The notes: generated by a model from the sequence alone, not told the origin. A DNA stretch of 64,000 nt from Ricinus communis (GCF_019578655.1 NC_063264.1:13123213-13187212), one strand, 5' to 3'; positions 11,818-23,094 are shown, numbered from the stretch's first letter. Translations and numbers: made by a program.

Positions 11818-12919
11818 TGCAAATCCACCCGCGTGAGAGAGAAATCATGTTGCTTTCGATTAAAATAACCGAAAATGCGCGCATTTTAATATTTGGGAGG
11901 CATATAATGAAGTAAATTTGGTTGGAGTGTCATTAGGTATGCCCATGCAAATTTTCCCTTATTTTCGTTAAGGGATCATGGAAACATAATTGATAAGCTT
12001 CATCGGTGGTATTGGAGCATGACTTGATGATAAAGCAACATGAGAGGCAAATCCACGTGCGTGATGGAGAAATCATATTGCTTTCAATTAATCAAATTGG
12101 GAATAGTACATTTTTTATGTTTGGGATGCATATAATGAAGTAATTTGTCTTAAGTGTTATTAGATAGGCCCACGTGAATCTCTCCTTTTTTTCGTTAAGA
12201 TGGCTCATAAAATTTGGGCTTACAAGAATTGTTGGCCAGTCGACTCCTCTCCAGTTCTTGATTTGACTTGAGTTTACTCATCTTTCTTTATTTATTTATT
12301 TATTCATATTTAGCTTCTAGTTTCTTCTTCTTATGGAATGAAGGCTTTAGCAATATGAAAACCATATGGAACTGAATATTTGAGGCTAGTGAGCATATTG
12401 TTTTAGTTTTCTACTTTGTGGGGAATTAAATTATGGGCTCTTTTAAGACCTTTGCAGACTTATGAAGACTCGAAAGAGCGAGCATAGACTTATTGCTCAC
12501 GTCCTTCATTTCTTTTATGTTCTTTGTCTACCCTTGTGTTTAAATCAATTCGATTTGATCCTTATGCTTAGCATTGAAAGAGAATATAGAACTGATGATT
12601 TCTTTCCTTATCTCATATGAAATCCTACCTATGTTCTCATTAGTTCATTATTTTTATTTATCTCTTTATAATCTATGTCTACTATGATGCTTTAGTTTTA
12701 TTTGGCGAACATAAACACGAGTATTAAGTTAAAGCGTATGGAAGCGGCAATCATAGGCACCTATCCAATGGTTAGACAAATGTGAAAAAAGAAAATTAGT
12801 TGATCGAGTATTAATATCAATCTACAAATAATCGTGGATGATTCTTTTGGAGAAATGAGAGAATGTCAAAAATTGAGGCATATGCCCAAATATTCTAATT
12901 TAGGATTTGCACCATTAGG
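11818..12919 (+). repeat. LDR repeat, block 2 (LTR-sense on plus strand)
   Basis: The same repeat as block 1 but inverted. It begins with the 'gagaaatcatgttgctttcgattaa' segment, which is present twice (about 11840 and 12070), so the subrepeat is duplicated here too. It then runs through 'ctcataaaatttggg', the 'tttatttatttattcatatttagc' tract, the TATA-like 'gcaatatgaaaaccatatgg' and a polypurine-like tract near 12861. The block ends where a Ty3/gypsy LTR starts within the 'gatttgcaccatta' segment. Confidence 0.8.
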
Positions 12920-13110
12920 TGATGCAACAAGGAATCCTGCTTGAAGTAGGATCCAAGATCCAATTGACATCTATGGAAGCCAATTATAAGGTCCAAGGCT
13001 AAGAAGATAAAATAAGCTTTGAATGGGCTTATTCAAGATGTTTAGGCTAAGGGACACATCAAGGCTTGAAGAGTTGGATTCAAATTCAAGGCTCATTAAT
13101 CCAATTCAGT
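12920..13110 (+). mobile_element. Short LTR-start fragment of Ty3/gypsy element
   Basis: TGATGCAACAAGGAATCC at 12920 resembles the LTR starts at 24699 (TGATGCAACAAAGACAAG) and 63592 (TGATGCGAATTC). The following GGTCCAAGGCTAAGAAG and AATGGGCTTATTCAAGAT (12991-13050) are a decayed form of the pol-tail sequence seen in those LTRs. Only about 190 bp remain before gag-like sequence, so most of the LTR and the leader are missing. Confidence 0.55.
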
Positions 13111-13225
13111 TAGGGAGGCAAAATTTAAGATTTTAGTGAGCTGGAAACAAATCAAAATGGCCCCAGTAACAACGCCAACCACATAAACCAACACACACTT
13201 AGACAAGTTCGTAGAGGGAGATGGT

Positions 13226-13246
13226 ATGATGATGATGATGATGATG
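13226..13246. repeat. (ATG)7 microsatellite
   Basis: Seven perfect ATG units, followed after a short gap by further GATGAT. In the decayed gag around it this would encode an acidic or methionine-rich run, depending on frame. Confidence 0.95.
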
Positions 13247-13279
13247 AGCTTGTTGATGATAATGAATAAGGGCGTAGAA

Positions 13280-14080
13280 GGCAAGATAACAACTTTAGAA
13301 ATATAAAGATGAAGATTCCTAAGTTCCAAGGCAAAGCCGATCCTAAAGCATACTTGGAATAAGAAAAGAAAATAGATTTCATTTTTTATTATCATAACTA
13401 CTCCGAAGAGAAAAAGGTAAAACTCGTAGCTGTTGAATTCACAGATTATGCTATAATTTTATGGGATCAACTTTTGTTGAGCAAGAGGAGAAACTAAGAA
13501 GTGCCTATTACTAGTTGGTAAGAGATGAAAACCACTATGAAGAAATTTGTACCCCAACATTACTATAGAGATGTATGCAATCGACTATAAAGATTGGTAC
13601 AATGACTAAAAGTGTGGAGGAGTACTATCAAGAGATGAAAATTGCAATGATAAGAGGCAACATAGAGGAGGAAAGAGAGGCAACTATGGCAGGGTTCTTG
13701 AGTGGATTGAACAAGAACATTACTAATGTGTTGGAGTTGTAAGAATATGTTAAGATGGATGACATGCTACATAAATCCATCAAGATTAAAAAGCATTTGA
13801 AAAGTAAAATGACTAGGTACAATTCAAATAATATAACTTTCACATGGAAACTGAATTGGAAAGATAGTTACTAGAGCTTTTCCAAGCTCAAAGTAGATGT
13901 TAGTAAGAACGGAAAATATTTGGGCAACACTAATGCAAGGTAAACCCGAAACACTTGATGTCATGCTATTAAGTGTCTTAAATATTTAGGGCAAGGGCAT
14001 ATTGCATCACAATGTGCAAATAAGCATGTAATGATGGCTACACAAAATGGTGATATTGAGAGTCATAGTGATGATGATGA
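13280..14080 (+). pseudogene. gag: Decayed Ty3/gypsy gag
   Basis: A plus-strand frame reads MKIPKFQGKADPKAYLE, stop, EKKIDFIFYYHNYSEE and KKVKLVAVEFTDYA, then a version of the WWDQL core of plant Ty3/gypsy capsid. Several stops interrupt it before the CCHC nucleocapsid knuckle at about 13955-14035, readable as CLKYLGQGHIASQCANK with the first cysteine altered. Gag would form the virus-like particle. Stops and shifts make this copy inactive. It is collinear with the minus-strand gag fragments at 15061-15963 and 23800-24131. Confidence 0.75.
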
Positions 14081-14087
14081 AGAATGA

Positions 14088-14620
14088 ATGCTCGAGCTTG
14101 AGGATGCAAGTGACATAGATGTGCAAATTGGGCTTAATATTGAATTGTTTGTCATAAGACATGCTCTTAATATGCAAGTAAAGGAAGAGAATGAAGTCCA
14201 AAAAGAGAACATCTTTCATCCTAGATGCCAAGTCCAAGACAAGGTAGAAGGGAGCTTGACTGCAAGACCCATCCATCGAGCAAGGACCAAAGTTGATTAT
14301 AGATGGGGGAGTTGTACCAATGTTGTAGTGCTAGTTTAGTTGATAGGTTACATTTACCTACTACTAAACATCCAAAACCTTATAGATTATTATGGTTGAA
14401 TGATTGTGGAGAAATAAAGTTTAATAAGCAAGCATTGATATCATTCTCTATTGGACATTATCATGATGAAGTGTCATATGATGTCATTCTTATGCATGCT
14501 AGTTATATATTATTAGGGCATCCATGGCAATATGATAGGTGAGTTGTGCATGATGGATATTCAAATCCATATTTTTATGATGAACAACAAACCTATTACA
14601 CTTGTACCATTACCTCCTAA
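14088..14620 (+). pseudogene. Decayed Ty3/gypsy aspartic protease region
   Basis: After an acidic linker (EDASDIDVQIGLNIELF) the sequence reaches DYRWGSCTNV, corresponding to the IDGGSCTNV active-site loop usual in this family. The expected second glycine is not seen because the frame is disturbed. After a shift near 14325 the next frame runs from SLVDRLHLPTTKHPKPYRL to LLGHPWQYDR, the conserved end of the retropepsin domain. Protease would cut the gag-pol polyprotein; this copy is broken by the shift and by downstream stops. A related minus-strand copy is at 23095-23445. Confidence 0.7.
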
Positions 14621-14939
14621 AGCGTAACAAGAGAATAGTTATGTGAAAAGCCATGAGAGATGTGAGCCTAGAATGGAAAAAGAAGAGAAAGAGGGTGATG
14701 CGCAGAGAAGAAAAGAGAAAGAGGAGCATGCAAAAGGAGAGAGTGTGATTGTGAGTTGTTAACAAAAAGGCAATTTTAAGGCAACCCGTGATTGTAACTT
14801 TATGCAAGCGTGTGATTGTGATTGCAAGAGAGGGTGAGGTGAAGAGAGCTTCTGTTTCAAGGCAACCCGTGATTGTATTTTTGTACAAGAGCACCTATTT
14901 AAGCACTATCAAGAAAACACTAGTTTTCCTAGTGTATTT

Positions 14940-15060
14940 CAATCTTTTTGCAAGAATTCAAAGACTTATACCCTGAAGAAATGCCTAAAGGACTACCACT
15001 GGTATGGGAAATCGAGCATCAAATTGATTTTATACCCGGCGTGTGTCCATATCCTTTTCA
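14940..15060 (+). pseudogene. Start of Ty3/gypsy reverse transcriptase, truncated
   Basis: LQEFKDLYPEEMPKGLPLVW followed by EIEHQIDFIPG matches the linker that opens plant Ty3/gypsy RT. It stops at about 15060, where the sequence changes to a gag fragment in the opposite orientation. No catalytic RT motif is present. The minus-strand fragment at 22581 breaks off in nearly the same part of RT. Confidence 0.7.
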
Positions 15061-15963
15061 CTTGAAACATTGGATCTTTGAGCTTGAACTACTTGCTTTC
15101 CATGTGCCTTTATCATTCATGGACTTATCTTTGTTGTAAGTCCACTTGCTGGCACCAAAGCTACTCCCACCCTTTTTATTAGTCTAATTAGACTTATTAG
15201 AAACTTTAACTGTAGAATTACCTTTGATTATGGTCTAAAGTTGCCTTCCAACCTTGATGGCAATATGAAGGAGATCTTCTATGTCTATATAAGGTTGTAA
15301 CTCGACTAGATTAGCAATATCTTGGTTAAGCCTATTAAGAAAGTGTGCCATTATTGCCTCCCTATTCTCATATATATTGGCCCGAATCATGGCTATCTCC
15401 ACCTCTTGGTAGTATTTATTCCCAGACTTAGTTCCTTGTGTGAGTTTTTGAAGTTTATTGTACAAATCCCTATAGTAGTCTGAAGAAACAAACTGCTTGT
15501 GCATGATTCTCTTCATCTCTCCCCAAATTGAGATTGGATCCTCATCATTGCGCCTTCGAGTTATAACTAATTAATCCCACCATACACTGGCATAATCAGT
15601 AAACTCAACAGAAGCAAGTTTTACCTTTTTGTCTTCTATGAAGTTATGGCATTTAAACACATGTTCAACCTTTTTCTCCCATTCAAAATAGACTGAATCT
15701 CCCTTTCATTGAAAACTAGGAATCCTTAATTTAATGGATCCCAAGTTCCCATCCCTCCTTCCTTGTCTAATGTTTTGGTTGGAGGCTCCATTATCCTCGT
15801 CATCTCAATCATTCTGATTCTACATCCTAGGTGGAGGTGGAGGTGGTGTTCGGTTTAATCTCTCATCCCTTTCAAGTCTTAACTCATCCAACTATGCCAA
15901 GATCCTTAGGAAAGTGTCTTGTACAAACTTCTTCTATAGTCTATTATCATCATGTGTGTCCAT
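15061..15963 (-). pseudogene. gag: Decayed Ty3/gypsy gag, minus strand
   Basis: The minus strand reads from MDTHDDNRL (about 15963) through an RLNRTPPPPPPRM proline run, KLRIPSFQ, stop, KGDSVYFEWEKKVEHVF, VKLASVEFTDYA and WW. The longest open part is at 15235-15516 (MKRIMHKQFVSSDYYRDLYNK to HIAIKVGRQL). Several in-frame stops remain. The order and motifs are those of a plant Ty3/gypsy capsid. It points away from the gag-pol fragment at 12920-15060, so this is a second insertion or an inverted segment. Confidence 0.75.
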
Positions 15964-16690
15964 GATAACTACCTGTAAAGAAACGTTAGAATAAAATTCA
16001 CTCCCTTTTATGTTTCCTCTCAAGTGTTTAAGCACACACCCTCTAATGCACTCACTATCTCATGCCACTCATCTCACTCTTGAATGCTTACAAACATTTA
16101 TCACTTTAGTAATCACAACTTGTAAATGATAAAAGAGAACTAGTAGTTGTTTTTAGAAAAGAAAAGAAAGAAATGGAGTTAAGAGGTTTTAGCTAGAATG
16201 AAAGAAGAAGAAGTAAGAAGTACCCTAATCCTTTGTTCTTAGATTGAGGTTGGAGGTTATGGTTGAGAAGAGAAGGCCTGTTTTTGTTCTTGCATAAGAA
16301 AGAAAAAAGAAAAGAATATGAGTTTGGTTTTGATGTATTTGAGGTTTTTGGTTAGAAAAGAAAAGCAGAAACAAATTTATGTTTTGGTTTTGTTTTGTTT
16401 TGATTTTTGTTGTACCTTGATTAGAAGAAAAGAGGTAAGAAATAGAATTTTATTTTAAGGTCTTTGGGTAAGAATGGTTTCAGCTAGAGAGGTAAGAATA
16501 ATTGAATTGTGTTAGGATAGTTGGTGTATGGCATATAATTCGGCAAGCAAGAAGCAATTGTGTTGTGTAGTGGTAAGGTATGTTTCTTAAATCTTTGCAT
16601 CTTAGATTCATTCTTTCACATGTATTTTGAATCTTTCTGAGTTTTCTTTTATTCTTCACTCCTATTTTTCTTGATTTCATATCGTTTTGC
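15964..16690 (-). mobile_element. Probable 5' leader of the minus-strand gag fragment
   Basis: No coding sequence is supportable. The sequence lies upstream of the minus-strand gag start at 15963 and is rich in AAAAG/TTTTG words (about 16140-16460), as retrotransposon leaders often are. No LTR boundary, primer site or target-site duplication could be recognised. Confidence 0.4.
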
Positions 16691-17253
16691 TTAAATTCTT
16701 GATTTTACCCCCACTTGCTTCAACTAGTCTTTTAAAGCTTGATTCTTTGTATGTTGTTTGTATAATTTGAAACTTTGTATGTGAGTTCTTGATTCACATA
16801 AGAACACTTCAGACCAAGCCGAGTGATGTGAGTTTCAGCCTTAAGTGTTAACATTATTGTTTGTAAACACGAGAGCAAACCCCTAGTTTTTTAGAGTAAA
16901 CACATAGAGGTGCGACTGGTGAGGTCCTAATATTTTTAATTCTTATTTTTGCATACTAACTTTTTCTTGCAGCAATGTCAAATACCTCTAGTGGAGGTAG
17001 GAGAGAGGAGAATGTGCCTCAACTTAATCATGGCATATCTGCAGCATAAATGCATGAAAATGAAAGATTTAATGGAGTATAATGAACATCAATAAGGCTG
17101 TGGAGAGGATGCGGTTAGACATGGCAGCCAACCAAAGAGCCATATTAGAGAAAATCAATGCTAATGCTCATTGCCACAGCCCACAAGTTTCTCCTTCTCG
17201 CATGAAGGTTCAAAGGCCTAAGAAGTCTCCAAGGAAGCAAGAGAGAATTCTTG
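16691..17253 (+). pseudogene. gag: Leader and gag N-terminus of another Ty3/gypsy element
   Basis: A plus-strand leader (16691-16973) ends in TTTTTCTTGCAGCA, which looks like a splice acceptor, directly before ATG at 16976. The protein begins MSNTSSGGRREENVPQLNHG, typical of a plant Ty3/gypsy gag N-terminus, and then stops. After a shift, NKAVERMRLDMAANQRAILE (about 17088-17147) and HCHSPQVSPSRMKVQ follow. Gag ends abruptly at about 17253, where LTR-like sequence begins. The rest of gag is missing. Confidence 0.6.
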
Positions 17254-17545
17254 AACATTTTAGAATCATCTAGAATCATCTAGAATAATCTAGAAGCTTG
17301 TAGAATATATAGATAAGTATGAAATTATGTAGAACATTCTAGATACTTAATCTTAGCCATTAGATCAAATCAATCCTCACCGTTCATTGAGCAGGTGGAG
17401 GCCTATATATAGTTAGAGATTTCATTTGTTCATCAAGCATTATCAAGCAAAAGTTTAATAAAAGAGCAAGCAAGTTCTCTCTCTAAAAGCTCTCCAAGCT
17501 ATCTTAAGCTCTCTACTGTTCTTCTTGCTATCTTAGCTAGCATTT
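17254..17545 (+). mobile_element. LTR fragment with TATA box (Ty3/gypsy)
   Basis: Repeated TCTAGAAT words (17265-17340), a GGCCTATATATAG TATA region (about 17400-17412) and downstream CT-rich 'aagttctctctctaaaagctctcc' are typical of an LTR promoter and leader in plant Ty3/gypsy elements. The exact ends are not clear. It is followed directly by the zinc-knuckle end of a gag, so most of that gag was lost by deletion. Confidence 0.55.
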
Positions 17546-18936
17546 TGCCTAGCATTCGAAGAGTAAGGCTGACTAGCTTACTTGTCTATGATGGAACACA
17601 TAAGGCAAGAGAGTGTCGTACGAAGAGCAAGCTCTTTGCATTGGTCGAAGAAAGGGAAGAGCAACAACGAGAGCAAGAGGCATCCAAGATGGGATCGCTA
17701 CAACTCCTTAGTGCCATCAAAACCAAAATCGGGATGCCTAAGTCCGAAAAGAAGGGTCGATTGTTTGTCAAGGTAAAGGTTGGAAGCCACACGATAGAAA
17801 CATTGTTAGATACCAGGGCTAACAACAACTTCCTCGAGGCAGAAGAGGCAGAAAGACTTCGCATCAAGTTTACGAAGGAGCAAGGGTGGCTCAAGGCTGT
17901 CAATTCGGCACCGAGTGTGACATATGGAGTTGCACGAGATGTCAAAGTAAGCCTAGGTGAGTGGTTTGGCCTCTTGGACTTTTCCATTATTGTGATGGAT
18001 GATTATGAAATGGTGCTTGGCATAGAGTTCCTGGACAAAGTGAATGCATTCCCACTCCCATTTGCCAACACCATGTGCATCTTGCAGCAAGGAAATACTT
18101 GCATGGTGCCGTTGACATGAGAAGCCAAGCCAAAAGCCAAAAGGATCTCAGCCATGCAACTATCCAAGGGGGTAGAGAAGGCTCTGCCCACATTCCTTGC
18201 AGCATTAAAGGAAGAAGTGGAAACCATGCCACAAGATGAAGTGCCAAAACAAATCACAAGTGTCCTAGAAGAGTTCAGGGACGTAATGCTTGCGGAGTCA
18301 CCGAAGAAGCTCCCACCGAAGAGAGAGGTGGATCAGAAGATTGAGCTGGTAGAAGGCGCAAGCCCGCCTGCAGTAGTCCCTTATCGCTTGGCACCCCCTA
18401 AGTTAAAGGAGTTGCGAAGGCAACCAAAAGATTTATTGGATGTTGGCCACATTAGGCCATCCAAGGCTCCATATGAAGCACGTGTACTCAACCAAAAGAA
18501 ACTAACTCCCAAGCAAGTAAGATGTCAAGCATTCCTTGCGGAGTTTGACTTTGCGATGGAGTACAAGTCGGGAAAGGCAGACTTAGTGGCCGATGCACTA
18601 AGTAGAAAGGCAGAGTTAACTTCCATCACTAGCGCTAACTTTCCTTTGGTGGATCGTATCAAGGAGGGACTCGAGCATGACCCACAAGCCAATAATTTGG
18701 TGGAATTGGCAAAGAAGGGGAAGACTCGCCAATTTTGGCTACAGCATGGGGTGCTCGTTACCAAGAGAAACATAGTCTATATGCCGAAATGGGAAGGCTT
18801 GAGGAAGGCCATCATCAAAGAGTGCCTTGATTCAAAATGGGCGAGGCACCTAGGCACGCATCGCACATTGTCACTTGTGGAGCGTGGATATTATTGGTCC
18901 CAAATGCGGGACGACATTAAGCTTGATTTCCTATAA
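17545..18936 (+). pseudogene. Internally deleted Ty3/gypsy gag-pol: protease, RT start, RNase H end, integrase start
   Basis: One frame runs from the last part of a gag knuckle (THKARECRTKSKLFALVEE) to integrase with a single TGA at 18118-18120. Domains in order: protease with LLDTRANNNFLE, in which the active-site DTG has become DTR; the pol linker EEFRDVMLAESPKKLPPKRE; the RT entry LKELRRQPKDLLDVGHIRPS and KAPYEARVL; then directly NQKKLTPKQVRCQAFLAEFD and KSGKADLVADALSRKAEL, the end of RNase H; then the integrase N-terminal zinc region ending HRTLSLVERGYYWSQMRDDI. The RT catalytic core, including the YxDD motif, and the RNase H active site are missing in frame at about 18490. Codon use is more GC-rich than in the surrounding fragments, so this copy is probably younger. 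It cannot be active. Confidence 0.85.
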
Positions 18937-19045
18937 CTTGAAAGACCCATAACTTGATTTCCCACAAGGTAGAGACTAAAATAATATGCTTACTAGCCTC
19001 AAATATTAGGTTGCATCGTTTTTCATAGTGCAAAACACCTCATTA
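18937..19045 (-). repeat. LDR fragment (LTR-sense minus) at an inversion
   Basis: 'cttgaaagacccataacttgatttcccacaagg' to 'catagtgcaaaacacctcatta' is LDR in the block 1 orientation. At about 19045 it switches to the opposite orientation ('tctcgttaagctggctcat'), leaving out the tract between. Confidence 0.75.
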
Positions 19046-20249
19046 TTTTTTCTCGTTAAGCTGGCTCATAAAATTTGGAACTAGGAGAGTTATTGACTCT
19101 TGAATTGATTTTAGTTTATTCATCTTTTTTACTTTACATATTGATAATTTAGCTTCTAGTTTCTTCTTCTTATGGAATAAGGCTTTCGCACTTTGACAAC
19201 CACATGCAACTGAATATTTAAGGCTAGTGAGCATATTATTCCAGTCTTCTACCTTGCAAAAAATCAAGCTATGGGTTCATTGAAGAACTTTGTGGACTTA
19301 TCAACACTAGCACTAGCGAATATAGACTTATCTCTCACGTCCTTTCTTTGTTTTATGTTCTTTGTCTACCATTGTATTCAACTCAATTTGATTTGATTCC
19401 TATGCTTAGCCATATGGAATAGAATAAAGAATTTATGATTTCTTCCATTATCGAATCTAAAATCCTACTTATGTTCTCATTTTATTTGTTTCTTTTATGC
19501 CTCTCTTTCTAATCTCTGTCTAGTATGATGGTTTGATTTTATTTGGGGAGCATAGACACTAGTGTTGAGTGAAAGTACATGAAAGCGGCAATCATAGGCA
19601 CCGATCTAATGCTTGGACAAATGCGAAGAAAGAAATTTAGTTGATCGAGTATTGATATTATTCTCCATATGCTCACAGACAAATCTATTGGAAGAAAGAG
19701 GGAACAACGAGAATCATGGGAATGCAATTGACAAACTTGACCAGTGGCATTGGTACGTGACTTAATGATCAAGCAGCACGAGATGCAAATCCACCCGCGT
19801 AAGGGAGAAATCATGTTGACAAGGTTCATCGGTGGCATTATAGCGTGACTTGATGATAAGTAAGATGAGACAAAAGTCCACGCGCGCGATGAAGAAATCA
19901 TATTGCTTTCAATTAATTCAAGTGGGAATATGCAAATTTTGATGTTTGGGACGCATATAATGAAGTAATTTGGGCCGGAGTGTTATTAGGTATATGCCCA
20001 CGTGAATTTTTTCCTTGTTTTCGTTAAGCTAGCTCATAAAATTTGAGACTAGAGTTTATTCATCTTTCTTTATTTATTTATTTATTCATATTTAACTTCT
20101 AGTTTCTTCTTCTTCTGGAATGAGGGCTTTCGTACTATAAAAACGACATGCAACAAATATTTGAGGCTAGTGAGCATATTATTTGTCTTCTACCTTGCAA
20201 AATCAAGTTATGGGTTCTTTCAAGATGGTTACGGACTTATGAAGACTCC
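19046..20249 (+). repeat. LDR repeat, block 4a (LTR-sense plus)
   Basis: One full and one partial copy. Landmarks: a polypurine-like tract 'ggaagaaagagggaa' near 19690, TATAAAAA at 20136-20143, and GTTCTTTCAAGA starting at 20214, 78 bp after the TATA start. No coding region. Confidence 0.8.
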
Positions 20250-21072
20250 TGATACTAACATAGCTAACTTGTGCCAAACCTGTATTCAATGTTGATGTCT
20301 TCACCAAGGATCGTTCACCTAATCAAGCAAGGTAACTCTAACTCCAAACAAGATCCTTAAATAACTTGTACTTAAGAACCTTAATTATAAAGAATTAAAA
20401 GCTATTTATCATGAAGAAAAGGTTTAGACTAAACTAAGTTTGTAAGATACCAAGCCTTCACTTGATAAATTCACCAAGTTCATAAGAACAAAAGAAAAGA
20501 ATTAACTCCAAAATAATCAATATTCAACAAGTCCCTTTACATAGAAATTCGTACTACCTTATATATGCCTTAGAAATCCCTAATTCTATAATGACATGGA
20601 AACAAATAATAATAAGACTAGGAATAGAACTCTTAAACTAAAAAGTTAACTTAAAATAAGACTCCTAACTATTAAAAGACTTCTTTAAATGAATAAGAAC
20701 ATTAGGCTTAAGCAACATGTGATATACGGCTCATTCTTGAGTATTAGACTCCAAATAGCTTCACTTGATTATCATGGGATTATCTTGACTTGTTCATGCC
20801 TCCATATGTCGATTAAGTTGATAAGAGTATGTTGAGGCCCATTGTTTTTATTAAGCCCTTGGACTTTAAATATGACTAGGACTCCTAGTTGGATTAGGAT
20901 TCCTAGTGGAAATAGGATTCCTTTCATCGCTTGAACTCCTAATGTCATCAGGACTCCTTGCTGGATTAGGATTCCTAGTAGGATTAGGAATCCTTGTTGA
21001 AGTAGGATTCCTTGAGCAAGTAGGATATCCATCATTAGAATCCCTTGTGCTACATGGGTTCTCATTAAGTCA
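20250..21072 (-). mobile_element. LTR-like insertion in LDR (probably minus orientation)
   Basis: On the minus strand the right part (about 20770-20870) matches 63880-63990: AATGGGCCTCAA, ATACTCTTAT and GGAGGCA..AACAAGTCAA. It also shares the 'taggattccta' minisatellite with 63607-63780. It is therefore an LTR of the same family as the one leaving the window at the right. A possible TACTA duplication (20253-20257 and 21073-21077) would put the ends at about 20258 and 21072, but the left end then lacks a canonical TG, so the boundary is uncertain. Confidence 0.55.
20872..21030. repeat. Minisatellite of about 18-30 bp, 'taggattcct' type
   Basis: Units built on TAGGATTCCTAGT or AGGACTCCT alternate for about 160 bp. 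It is the inverted counterpart of the minisatellite at 63607-63780, which encodes a repeated NPTPTR-like peptide in the pol tail. Confidence 0.8.
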
Positions 21073-22580
21073 TACTAGCAAATCTAGACTTATCGCTCAC
21101 GTCCTTTTTTTTTTGTGTTCTTTGTCTACCCTTGTGTTTAAATCAATTCGATTTGATTCTTACGCTTAGCCATATGGAAGAGAATAAAGAACTTGGGGTT
21201 TCTTTTCTTATTGGATCCGAAATCCTACCTATATTCTTATTTCTTCATTTCTTTTCTTCGTCCCTTTCTAATCTATATCTAGTATGATGGTTTTGTTTTA
21301 TTTGGAAAGCATAAACACGAGTGTTGACTTAAAGCGTATGGAAGCGGTAATCAGAGGCACGATCTAATGCTTGGACAAATGCGAATAAAGAAAAATAGTT
21401 AATTGAGTATTGATTTCATTCTCCAAATGATCACAAACGAATATTTTGGAGGAAAGATGGAACAACGAGTATCGAGGCACGCCCAAATGTTCAGATTCAG
21501 GATTTGCATCATTAAGATCACTATCATTTCTTATTCCTCTAGGCACGAGGACTCTTGATGACACAAGGATTGACCTAAGGAATCATTGGAACATAATTGA
21601 CAAGGTTGGCTGGTGGATTAGGATGTGACATGATGATCAAGCAGGACAAGACCTAAATCCATACGCGTAAGAGAGAAATTATATTGTTTTCAATTAATCC
21701 AAGCGTCATACAAGCGGGAATGCGAGCATTTTGATGTTTGGGACGCATATAATGAAGTATGCATGACTTGATGATCAATCAGGACGACACACATATCCAT
21801 GCGTGTGATGGAGAAATCATGTCGCTTTCAATTAATCCTAGTGCGAATGCGCACATTTTGATGCTTGGGATGCATATAATGAAGTAATTTAGGCCGGAGT
21901 GTTATTAGGTATGCCTACGTGAATTTTTCCTTGTTTTCGTTGAGTTGGCTCATAAATTTAAGACTACGAGAGTTGTTGGCTGGTCAACTCCTCTCTAGTT
22001 CTTGATTTGAATTTAATTTATTCATCTTTATTTATTTATTTTTTCATATTTAGCTTCTAGTTTCTTCTTCTTATGGAATGAGAGCTTTCCCATTATAAAA
22101 ACTACATGCAACTGAATACTTCAAGCTAGTAAGCATATTGTTTCATTCTTCTACCTTGTGGGAAATTAAATTATGGGTTCTTTCAAGAATCTTATGAACT
22201 TACCGACATTGTGCTAGCGAACATAGACTTATTACTCACGTCCTTCCTTTCTTTTATATTCTTTGTCTACCCTTATGTCAAAATCAATTTGATTTGATCC
22301 TTACGCTTAGCCGTATTTTAAAGGATAAAGAACTTGTTATTTTTTTCCTTATCGGATGGATAATTCTACCTATCTTCTCATTTTGTTCATTTCTTTTGTG
22401 CCACTCTTTCTAATCTCTGTCTAGTAGGTTTGTTTTTTCTGGAGAATATAAACACAAGTGTTTAGTAAAAACATGTGGAAGTGGCAATCACAGGCACTGA
22501 TCTAATGCTTGGACAAATGCCAAGAAAGAGAATTAGTTGATTGAGTATTGATACCATTCTCTGAATGTCACAAACGAATC
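21073..22580 (+). repeat. LDR repeat, block 4b (LTR-sense plus)
   Basis: This contains a polypurine-like tract near 21443-21466, a duplicated 'gatgtttgggacgcatataatgaag' segment (about 21735 and 21860), TATAAAAA at 22094-22101 and GTTCTTTCAAGAAT at 22177-22190 (83 bp apart). It breaks off within the segment preceding a polypurine tract, where a Ty3/gypsy fragment begins. Confidence 0.8.
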
Positions 22581-22888
22581 TTCTGTCGATTAGGAATAGA
22601 TGATCCAAGAATGAAATCAAATTTATGCTCTATTCCCCTAATTGCTGGCAATCCATATTGGATCTCTTCGGAAAATAAATCATCAAATTCCTGCAACAAA
22701 GAAATAAAAACACTAGGCAAAGAAAAGTTAAGCTCGTTAGCATTAAAGTAAGCCTCTTTGTACATAACTACAAACAGGGGTAGATTGGTCAAGAAGGCTC
22801 TTTTCACCTCACTCTCTCTTGCATAAAAACTCTTTTTCCTCCCATTTTTCTTACGTTTCATACCCTCGCCTTTTTTTTCTCTCAGCAC
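22581..22888 (-). pseudogene. RT N-terminal fragment, Ty3/gypsy
   Basis: The minus strand reads a lysine-rich linker, then VKRAFLTNLPLFVVMYKEAY, LLQEFDDLFSEEIQYGLPAI and RGIEHKFDFILGSSIPNR. This is the conserved entry to plant Ty3/gypsy reverse transcriptase, and it ends before the first catalytic aspartate. The same part of RT closes the fragment at 14940-15060. Confidence 0.75.
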
Positions 22889-23094
22889 ATACTCTCTTTA
22901 TTTTATTGTTTTTGTGCACTTATGCTCTCATTTTCTTTCTTTTCTTGAGTACCATCACTCATGTGTTTTGTATTGGTCTCCTTTTTCATGCGCATTTGGT
23001 CTTCATACACCTCTTTGGGTGTCAAAGGAACAAGTGTAATAGATCTGGCACTCATTACAAAAGAGTATTTGTTAGTAAAACCATCATGAATGAC

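Noticed and set aside
13096..13395. 99-codon minus-strand hydrophobic frame with serine/isoleucine runs
   Set aside because: Antisense of the (ATG)n microsatellite and of the decayed gag.
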